A DNA stretch of 11,842 bases from Treponema sp. UBA1240 (GTDB taxonomy: Bacteria; Spirochaetota; Spirochaetia; Treponematales; Treponemataceae). Shown piece by piece: positions 4,891 to 10,819 of this stretch; the stretch's first letter is position 1, and each line of letters begins with the position of its first letter. The stretch lies in NCBI GenBank assembly GCA_002308875.1, contig DBWK01000091.1:4159-16000 (forward strand). The letters are read 5' to 3'. A program made the translations under genes and the position numbers. A model generated the notes under the pieces. It did no database searches and was not told where the DNA came from. It saw nothing but the letters and a program-made list of their open reading frames with translations.

Positions 4891-7176
4891 ATGAAACAGA
4901 CTAACCGATTTGTTTTTGATATGCTGGATCAGGATTTACCTGAAGCTGCCAGCGACAGAATATTTCGTGCGGGACTTCCTGTTTCCGCAGACGCTGAAAA
5001 CGGTACCGTTGTTGTAAAGGTTCCGTTTGTAAGGCAGGTTCTTAAAAATATGTTCCTGTTTCCTGCCGAGGATGAAAGTCCTGCACTAAAGGACGTGTAT
5101 TTGCGTTCTTACGGCGATATGATAATGCGTATAACGTCTGCCGCAACACTTCCCGATGATTCCGCCAATCCTATGTTTTCTTTTGCGGCGGACTTAAAAC
5201 AGACTCCACTTACAGTTGAGACTGTTTCCAGTACGGAAGAAGGCTGGCTGATAAAAGATAACAGTGGAAAAAGACGAGCGTTCATAAACACAAAGCAGGA
5301 AAAACGTGAAATATGGAGTACGTTGCAGCCGGAACCGCCCGCTGTTCTGGATGGTGCTGTATATCCCGACGGTAAAACAGCTGTTCCGTTTGCGGGTTAT
5401 GACACATTCTTCCCGCATCAGAATGAATCTTTCAGCTTGGGATATGTGGAACGCGACGGCAAAACGGACAGATGGCTTTATTCTTTCAAGTCTCTGCCGA
5501 ACGAAAAATATGCAGGTACAGGCGAGCGCTTTGCCGGTATGAATCTTGCCGGAAAGACTTTTGTTCTTGAGAATACCGACGGACTTGGCAACAACAGCCG
5601 CCGCGCATACAAAAACGTGCCTTTTTATATATCAAGCCGCGGCTATGGCGTTCTTCTGATGACATCAGGGCATGTGCGACTTTCTCTTGCGGATATTTGT
5701 ACAAGGGCTGCACAGGGCTTAGTTGAAGATGACGCTTTTGACGTGTTTCTTATCGGTGGTGACAGTGTAGAAGAGATTGTTAAAAATTACCGCCGCCTTA
5801 CAGGTTTTCCGCATGATGTTCCGCTATGGTCTTACGGTACTTGGATGGCAAAGATGACCTATTTTTCCGCAGATGAAACGCGGACTGTAGTCAAGAAAAT
5901 GCGCGAGGGTAAATTCCCGCTTGATGTTATTCATCTTGATACAGGCTGGTTCGCTACTGACTGGAAGTGTGAATGGACATTCAGCGAGGAACGTTTTCCT
6001 GACCCTGACGGCTATCTTGCGGAAATGAAGAAAAACGGCGTAAAAATCTGTCTGTGGCAGCTTCCGAGTATAGCAAAAGGAACCAAATACTACGAAATTG
6101 CAAAGAAAAACCGTTATTTTGCACCGCCTAAGGCAAAACTTGAAGCCTTGGGTTCAAATTTCAGCGATGTTGAGTTTGACGGAAACATAGATTTTACAAA
6201 TCCTGCCGCGGTTGAGTGGTATCAGGGACTTTTAAAAAGTCTTTTGGAACGCGGTGTTTCTGCAATAAAGACGGACTTTGGCGAGGTAATCGATCCAAAT
6301 GCTGAATACATGGGACTTCCTTACAAAAAACTTCATAATATGTATGCGCTTTTGTACCAGAAGGCAGCGTATGAAATCAGTCACAAAGTAAAAGGCGATA
6401 ACGCTCTTATTTGGGCTCGCGCAGGTTGGATCGGATGTCAGCGCTATCCTGTTCATTGGAGCGGCGACAGTGCCAGTACCTGGGACGGAATGGCTGGTGC
6501 GCTTCGTGGTGGACTGCATGCGGGGCTGTCGGGCTTTGGTTTTTGGAGCCACGATGTTCCGGGATTCCACGGTTTGCCGAGTTTTATGAACAGCAAGCCT
6601 GCTGACGACCTGTATGTGCGCTGGACTCAGTTCGGAGTATTTACTTCACATTTGCGTTATCACGGTTCATATTCACGCGAGCCTTACGAGTACCCTGCTG
6701 TTGCGGACACTGTCCGTGAGTGGCTGAAACTTCGCTATGCGCTCATTCCGTATATTGTAGAACAAGGTAAAAAGGCAACTCAAACAGGTTATCCGGTTCT
6801 TCGTGCGCTGATATTCCATCATGCGGACGATCCGACCTGCTGGGGTATTGATGATGAATATTACTTTGGTGATGCGTTCCTTGTTGCACCTGTTATGAAC
6901 AGCGAAGGTATACGGGATATATATCTTCCTGCCGGTGACTGGGTTGATTTTTGGACAGGAGATGAAATTCACTCTGAAGGAAAATGGCTTAAGGATGTCA
7001 AAACTCCTTTGGAACGTCTGCCGCTTTTTGTAAAAAAAGGCAGCTGCGTAAAAGTCTACCCTCTGGCAGTTGAGTGTACTGACGAAATGGATTTGAACAA
7101 GACAGTTGAAATCGTATTCGACGGTTCATATAAAGGTTTTGGGGCAACTTGCCTGGGCAAATTCATAAAGTTGTAA
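4891..7176 (+). CDS. GH31 glycoside hydrolase, YicI-like (alpha-xylosidase or alpha-glucosidase group), cytoplasmic
   Basis: A 761-residue enzyme close in length to E. coli YicI (772). Order: N-terminal beta-sandwich (about 1-300, with GTGERFAGMN at 209-218), (beta/alpha)8 barrel (about 310-640), C-terminal beta-sandwich. The retaining nucleophile is D462 in KTDFGE (460-465). The acid/base is D526 in PVHWSGD. Further shared blocks are LRGGLHAGLSGFGFWSHD (538-555) and SHLRYHGS (586-593). There is no signal peptide, so it acts on imported substrate. The exact substrate is open. As I recall the YicI sequence, Cys307-Phe308 (FDCFW), which shape its xylose site, correspond to T351-G352 here (LDTGW), so alpha-xylosidase specificity should not be assumed; alpha-glucosidase or alpha-galactosidase activity is possible. 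The QQRWM motif of sulfoquinovosidases is absent. The start follows the permease stop by four bases, with AAAAGG at 4877-4882. Confidence 0.92.
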   Translation: MKQTNRFVFDMLDQDLPEAASDRIFRAGLPVSADAENGTVVVKVPFVRQVLKNMFLFPAEDESPALKDVYLRSYGDMIMRITSAATLPDDSANPMFSFAADLKQTPLTVETVSSTEEGWLIKDNSGKRRAFINTKQEKREIWSTLQPEPPAVLDGAVYPDGKTAVPFAGYDTFFPHQNESFSLGYVERDGKTDRWLYSFKSLPNEKYAGTGERFAGMNLAGKTFVLENTDGLGNNSRRAYKNVPFYISSRGYGVLLMTSGHVRLSLADICTRAAQGLVEDDAFDVFLIGGDSVEEIVKNYRRLTGFPHDVPLWSYGTWMAKMTYFSADETRTVVKKMREGKFPLDVIHLDTGWFATDWKCEWTFSEERFPDPDGYLAEMKKNGVKICLWQLPSIAKGTKYYEIAKKNRYFAPPKAKLEALGSNFSDVEFDGNIDFTNPAAVEWYQGLLKSLLERGVSAIKTDFGEVIDPNAEYMGLPYKKLHNMYALLYQKAAYEISHKVKGDNALIWARAGWIGCQRYPVHWSGDSASTWDGMAGALRGGLHAGLSGFGFWSHDVPGFHGLPSFMNSKPADDLYVRWTQFGVFTSHLRYHGSYSREPYEYPAVADTVREWLKLRYALIPYIVEQGKKATQTGYPVLRALIFHHADDPTCWGIDDEYYFGDAFLVAPVMNSEGIRDIYLPAGDWVDFWTGDEIHSEGKWLKDVKTPLERLPLFVKKGSCVKVYPLAVECTDEMDLNKTVEIVFDGSYKGFGATCLGKFIKL

Positions 7177-7197
7177 TGTATATAGAAGGAAAAAACG

Positions 7198-8208
7198 ATG
7201 AAAAGCATATGTTTTGATAAAAAAATGGAGTTTGGTATTCCTGCAGTGGGCTTTGGCACGTTTGGAAGCGATCATGCCGACGCCGATTTGGTTTCAGCAT
7301 CAGTGGAACTTGCACTTAAAGCCGGTTACCGGCACATTGACTGTGCCGCAGTATACGGCAATGAAAAAGAAATCGGCAAGGTTCTGAACCGTGCAATGAG
7401 CGGTAAGATTGACGGACTTCCGGCTATAAAAAGAGAAGAGCTTTGGATTACGAGCAAGCTTTGGAACGACAAGCATGCACCTGGTGTATGCACCGAAACT
7501 TTCAAAAAGTCGCTTTCCGATTTGGGGCTTGATTATCTTGATTTGTACCTTGTTCACTGGCCGTTCCCAAATGCCCACGAAGCACATTGTGATGTAACAA
7601 GTCGTGCGGCTTCAGCGCGTCCATACATTCACGAAGAATTTATGACACTGTGGCACGAGCTTGAAAAGCTTGTGGATGCAGGGCTTGTTAAACATCTGGG
7701 CGTAAGCAATATGACAAAACCAAAGCTGGAGCTTGTTTTGCGCGACTGCCGCATAAAGCCTTCTTTCAATGAGATGGAGCTTCATCCCTCGTTCCAGCAA
7801 AAAGAATTCTACGATTACGTAAAATCACAGGGCATCGGTATTATCGGCTATTGTCCGCTCGGCTCTCCTAACAGACCTGAACGCGATACCACCGCTGATG
7901 ATGTTGTAGATATGGAAATGCCTTCAGTAAAAGCTGCTGCTGCCGCACATAACTGCCATCCTGCCGCAATCTGTCTTAAATGGGCTAACCAGCGGGGTCA
8001 TGTTCCGATTCCGTTCTCCACAAAAGAGAAGAACATTGTTTCCAATCTGGAATGTCTTATGAGCGATCCGCTTACTGATTCGGAGATGAAGGCAATCGCC
8101 GATGACGACCGGAACTGCCGCCTTATAAAAGGACAGGTCTTTTTGTGGGAAGGCTGCGGCGACAACTGGCATAAGTTGTGGGATGAAAACGGTTATATAG
8201 AAAAATAG
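7198..8208 (+). CDS. Aldo-keto reductase (AKR1-like, aldose/aldehyde reductase)
   Basis: A 336-residue (beta/alpha)8-barrel oxidoreductase. The catalytic tetrad is complete: D48 and Y53 (HIDCAAVYGNE), K87 (ITSKLW) and H120 (LYLVHWPFP). HLGVSNM (166-172) is also typical. Family members reduce sugar aldehydes and other carbonyls with NAD(P)H in the cytoplasm. The coenzyme 2'-phosphate site is unusual: the common IPKS...R pattern reads IPFS with F273 in place of Lys and N279 in place of Arg, which suggests NADH use. The C-terminus (about 308-336) is long and tryptophan-rich and probably helps form the substrate pocket. AGAAGGA at 7184-7190 precedes the ATG by seven bases; the gap to the GH31 stop is 21 bases. 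Context suggests reduction of the sugar released by GH31 to a polyol. The reverse (oxidation) direction or aldehyde detoxification are alternatives. Confidence 0.9.
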   Translation: MKSICFDKKMEFGIPAVGFGTFGSDHADADLVSASVELALKAGYRHIDCAAVYGNEKEIGKVLNRAMSGKIDGLPAIKREELWITSKLWNDKHAPGVCTETFKKSLSDLGLDYLDLYLVHWPFPNAHEAHCDVTSRAASARPYIHEEFMTLWHELEKLVDAGLVKHLGVSNMTKPKLELVLRDCRIKPSFNEMELHPSFQQKEFYDYVKSQGIGIIGYCPLGSPNRPERDTTADDVVDMEMPSVKAAAAAHNCHPAAICLKWANQRGHVPIPFSTKEKNIVSNLECLMSDPLTDSEMKAIADDDRNCRLIKGQVFLWEGCGDNWHKLWDENGYIEK

Positions 8209-8249
8209 CGTTCCATTTATATAAATACAAAAAAATAAGGGGGAATATT

Positions 8250-9311
8250 ATGGAAGGAAAAATGAAAGGTGCAATGCTGCCGGGCGACAGCACAGTAAAA
8301 ATGAAGGAATACGATATTCCAAAACCGGGCTTTGGACAGGTTCTTGTAAAAACCAAGTGCTGTACAATCTGCGGTTCAGATATACGTTGTATTTACCGCG
8401 AACACGTTGGTAAAGGTCCTGAAGGTTATCAGAACAAGATTGCAGGTCACGAACCCTGTGGTCAGATTGTTGAGGAAGGTCCCGGTCTCCGTCGTTTTAA
8501 GAAAGGCGATCGTGTAATCGTTTATCATATTTCAGGCTGCGGTGTTTGCCACGAATGTCGTCAGGGTTTTATGATTTCCTGCACAAGCAAACTTCGCGCG
8601 GCATACGGTTGGCAGCGTGACGGCGGTATGGCTGAGTACATGCTTTGTGACGAAAAAGATCTTGTAGCACTTCCTGATTCAATGTCTTATGCGGACGGTG
8701 CACAGGTTGCGTGCGGATTCGGTACTGTTTACGAAGCTATCGAAAAAATCGGTATTTCCGGCAATGATGCGGTTCTTGTTACAGGACTAGGTCCTGTTGG
8801 TCTCGCGGCACTTATGCTTTGCCGTGCGATGGGCGCAACAATGCTTATCGGTATGGATACTAACGAAGAACGCATCCGTATAGCAAAAGAAAAAGGACTC
8901 GTTGACCATGCTTTTACCCCGTCTGATGATGTTGTAGACAAAATCAAGGCTCTTACAGGTGGTAACGGCGTTGAAAAGGCAATCGATGCTTCTGCAGCTG
9001 ATCCTGCACGTCAGGTTGCAATCCGTGCAACACGTAAGTGGGGCAAAATCGCATTTGTAGGTGAGGGTGGAACCGTGCACTTTAACCCGTCTCCTGATAT
9101 GCTGCATGATCAAAAATCAATATACGGCTCCTGGGTAACTTCAATCTGGAAGATGGAAGACCTTGTTGAACATCTTGTCCGCTGGAATATTCATCCGGCA
9201 GATCTTATAACGCATCGTTTCCCGCTTGAAAAAGCTGACGAAGCATATGCGCTCATGGCAAGCGGTAACTGCGGAAAGGTAGCTGTTTGTTTTGATGAGG
9301 AGCTAAAATAA
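8250..9311 (+). CDS. Zinc-dependent medium-chain dehydrogenase (sorbitol/threonine dehydrogenase-like)
   Basis: A 353-residue MDR-superfamily dehydrogenase of normal length. Catalytic zinc ligands are C41 (CTICGSD), H67 and E68 (AGHEPCG). The structural zinc lobe is intact with C97, C100, C103 and C111. The Rossmann motif is GLGPVG (179-184), and D203 at the end of the second strand (IGMDTNEERI) favours NAD+ over NADP+. Such enzymes oxidise secondary alcohols of polyols or threonine to ketones. In this operon, between an aldo-keto reductase and a sugar mutarotase, a polyol (or sugar) substrate is most likely. The start at 8250 has AGGGGG (8238-8243) six bases upstream; an ATG at 8262 is a possible alternative. 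The stop overlaps the next start by one base (TAATG), indicating coupling. Confidence 0.92.
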   Translation: MEGKMKGAMLPGDSTVKMKEYDIPKPGFGQVLVKTKCCTICGSDIRCIYREHVGKGPEGYQNKIAGHEPCGQIVEEGPGLRRFKKGDRVIVYHISGCGVCHECRQGFMISCTSKLRAAYGWQRDGGMAEYMLCDEKDLVALPDSMSYADGAQVACGFGTVYEAIEKIGISGNDAVLVTGLGPVGLAALMLCRAMGATMLIGMDTNEERIRIAKEKGLVDHAFTPSDDVVDKIKALTGGNGVEKAIDASAADPARQVAIRATRKWGKIAFVGEGGTVHFNPSPDMLHDQKSIYGSWVTSIWKMEDLVEHLVRWNIHPADLITHRFPLEKADEAYALMASGNCGKVAVCFDEELK

Positions 9312-9739
9312 TGCTTAAAGGAATACCGTCAATTATCAGTCCTGAACTTCTTAAAATTCTTATGGAGATGGGACATGGTGACGAAATAATCATAGCTGAC
9401 GGAAACTTTCCGGGGGCGAGTCTTGCCAACAAGCTTGTAAGGCTTGACGGACATTCCGGACCGGAAGTTCTTGAAGCGGTATTAAAGCTGCTTCCGCTCG
9501 ACACGTATACGGACAACTTTGTACTAATGGAAAAAATGGAATGTGACAAGAATATGGAAATTCCAGTTTGGAAAGAATATGATCGCATTGCCGCTGCCGG
9601 CGACAAAGGCTTTTCTAAAGTGACACATATTGACCGTTTTGAGTTTTACGAGCGTGCAAAAAAAGCATACGCAATAATAGCTACAAGCGAAACGGCTCAG
9701 TATGCGAATATCCTCCTAAAAAAGGGACTTGTCTTGTAG
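9311..9739 (+). CDS. fucU: RbsD/FucU-family sugar mutarotase (L-fucose mutarotase-like)
   Basis: A 142-residue protein that follows E. coli FucU closely along its whole length: ISPELLKILMEMGHGDEI at the start, LPLDTY in the middle, and RFEFYERAKKAYAI and ANILLKKG at the end. The family interconverts alpha and beta anomers of free sugars (L-fucose for FucU, ribopyranose for RbsD). H22 in the GHGDE motif is the conserved active-site histidine. No other fucose genes (isomerase, kinase, aldolase) are visible, so the physiological sugar is probably the one released by the GH31 enzyme, whose retaining mechanism releases the alpha anomer. AGGAG (9298-9302) inside the upstream gene sets the start, and TAATG coupling ties it to the dehydrogenase. 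It is the last gene before the terminator. The family assignment is firm; the fucose specificity is not. Confidence 0.9.
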   Translation: MLKGIPSIISPELLKILMEMGHGDEIIIADGNFPGASLANKLVRLDGHSGPEVLEAVLKLLPLDTYTDNFVLMEKMECDKNMEIPVWKEYDRIAAAGDKGFSKVTHIDRFEFYERAKKAYAIIATSETAQYANILLKKGLVL

Positions 9740-9773
9740 GCAACCCGAAAACGTTTTTTCTTATTCTCTTTTT

Positions 9774-9807
9774 ACAGCCGGATACAGTTTGTATCCGGCT
9801 GTTTTTG
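9774..9807 (+). terminator. Intrinsic terminator of the sugar operon, between convergent genes
   Basis: ACAGCCGGATACA (9774-9786) and TGTATCCGGCTGT (9790-9802) form a perfect 13-bp stem with a 3-base loop, followed by a short T-run on the plus strand (9802-9807). It starts 35 bases after the mutarotase stop and eight bases from the end of the convergent kinase gene. Read on the minus strand, the hairpin is followed by A-rich rather than T-rich sequence, so termination of the kinase transcript there would be less efficient. Confidence 0.88.
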
Positions 9808-9809
9808 TA

Positions 9810-10640
9810 TTATTTCTGTAATCTTTTAATAAGATACGGCAGGGCTTTTTCAAATTTAACGCCGTACCAGTGATCCTTGTCACCCATGGTTGCGTTCATG
9901 CATTCAATTACATAGTCCGCGCCAAGTGCAGCCGCATCGTATACAGACCAACCCTTGCATAAAGCTCCGGCAAATGAAGAAGCGTATACATCGCCGGTAC
10001 CGTGCATCGATGCATTAATCCGTGTATTAAAGTAGTATTCGGTTTTTTTGCCGTCATAACAGGCAACGCCGAGCTTGTCTTTTTCAAAGCTTACGCCGGT
10101 CAGAACTACATTTTTTGCGCCGAGCGCATACAGTTTTTTAAGCATTGATTCGATGTATGCTTTGTCATAGCCTTCACCGCGGTATGGTTCGTGAACCAAA
10201 AATGAAGCTTCCGTAAGGTTTGGCAGAATAACGTCCGCACCTTTGCACAGCTTTGCCATTTCATCTGGAAAACTTTCATCAAAGCCCGGGTAAAGCTTTC
10301 CGTTATCAGCCATTACAGGGTCAACAATCCGCAATGCGGAAGGACGTGCACATTCATTCATGATTTTAAGAATAAGCGGAATCTGCGCCTTGCTGACATA
10401 ACCGGTGTAAAAAGCGTCAAATGTAATGTTTTCTTTTTTCCAGTGGGCAAGAATACCGTCCATATCGTCGGTAAGATCGCGGAATGTGTAGCCTGAAAAG
10501 CCCGCTGTGTGCGTGGAAAGCACAGAACTGGGCAGAACTGCTGTTTCTATGCCGCATGCCGAAATAACAGGCAGCGCAACTGTAAGAGAACACTGTCCTA
10601 CGCAGGAAATGTCCTGAATTGTCAAAAGTCTTTTATCCAT
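9810..10640 (-). CDS. pdxK: Pyridoxal/pyridoxamine kinase (PdxK/PdxY type, ribokinase superfamily)
   Basis: A 276-residue kinase that phosphorylates vitamin B6 vitamers (pyridoxal, pyridoxamine, pyridoxine) to their 5'-phosphates with ATP, a salvage step in the cytoplasm. The N-terminus has LLTIQDISCVGQCSL and THTAGFSGYTF, as in PdxK/PdxY proteins. Further motifs are FDAFYTGYVS (75-84), DPVMADNGKLYPGF (107-120), ILPNLTEA (138-145) and the anion-hole/catalytic GTGD at 214-217 with D217. The start at 10640 is chosen because GGAG (10649-10652) lies eight bases upstream and homology begins at MDKRLLTIQD; an ATG at 10679 would add 13 unrelated residues. It converges on the sugar operon and is divergent from the DUF1538 gene. 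A functional link to the sugar genes is not evident. Ribokinase-fold sugar kinases are the main alternative, but the N-terminal motifs argue for B6. Confidence 0.87.
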   Translation of the reverse strand: MDKRLLTIQDISCVGQCSLTVALPVISACGIETAVLPSSVLSTHTAGFSGYTFRDLTDDMDGILAHWKKENITFDAFYTGYVSKAQIPLILKIMNECARPSALRIVDPVMADNGKLYPGFDESFPDEMAKLCKGADVILPNLTEASFLVHEPYRGEGYDKAYIESMLKKLYALGAKNVVLTGVSFEKDKLGVACYDGKKTEYYFNTRINASMHGTGDVYASSFAGALCKGWSVYDAAALGADYVIECMNATMGDKDHWYGVKFEKALPYLIKRLQK

Positions 10641-10678
10641 ATCGGTATCTCCGTTTTTATATAAAATAACATAAAACA

Positions 10679-10690
10679 AGAATTAATTCT
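10679..10690. repeat. Perfect 12-base palindrome in the kinase leader
   Basis: AGAATTAATTCT is a perfect palindrome lying 39-50 bases upstream of the kinase ATG on the minus strand. It could be a regulator site. It consists almost entirely of A and T in an AT-rich gap, so chance occurrence is plausible. Confidence 0.25.
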
Positions 10691-10712
10691 ATACCTGTTT
10701 TAATAAAAAATT

Positions 10713-10742
10713 CTTATATAAAATATAATCATTTCTAAACAA
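10713..10742 (-). promoter_or_regulatory. Possible promoter of the B6 kinase gene
   Basis: On the minus strand TTGTTT (10742-10737) is followed after 18 bases by TATAAG (10718-10713, 5 of 6 to the -10 consensus). The start would be near 10706, giving a leader of about 65 bases. The region is very AT-rich and other pairings are possible, including TATATT a few bases upstream, so the exact boxes are uncertain. Confidence 0.35.
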
Positions 10743-10784
10743 AAACCCCAATAAATTTTACCCTATTACCATTTTGTGCTTATG

Positions 10785-10813
10785 TTGTTTTTTTGCTGAT
10801 ACTTGTGTATCAT
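10785..10813 (+). promoter_or_regulatory. Possible promoter of the DUF1538 gene, implying a leaderless mRNA
   Basis: TTGTTT (10785-10790) is followed after exactly 17 bases by TATCAT (10808-10813, 5 of 6 to the -10 consensus). The start point, six or seven bases downstream, would fall at 10819-10820, which is the A of the ATG or the base before it. No Shine-Dalgarno is visible upstream of that ATG, consistent with a leaderless transcript. Confidence 0.4.
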
Positions 10814-10819
10814 TACTGA

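Noticed and set aside
4891..7176. Sulfoquinovosidase (YihQ-like) function for the GH31 enzyme
   Set aside because: The QQRWM sulfonate-recognition motif is absent and no other sulfoquinovose genes are nearby; the sequence follows YicI instead.
4891..9739. Classical L-fucose operon suggested by the FucU-type gene
   Set aside because: No fucose isomerase, fuculokinase, aldolase or fucosidase is present, and GH31 is not a fucosidase family.
9748..9757. AAAACGTTTT, a perfect CG-centred palindrome resembling a LacI-family operator
   Set aside because: It lies between two convergent gene ends with no promoter nearby; position argues against an operator.
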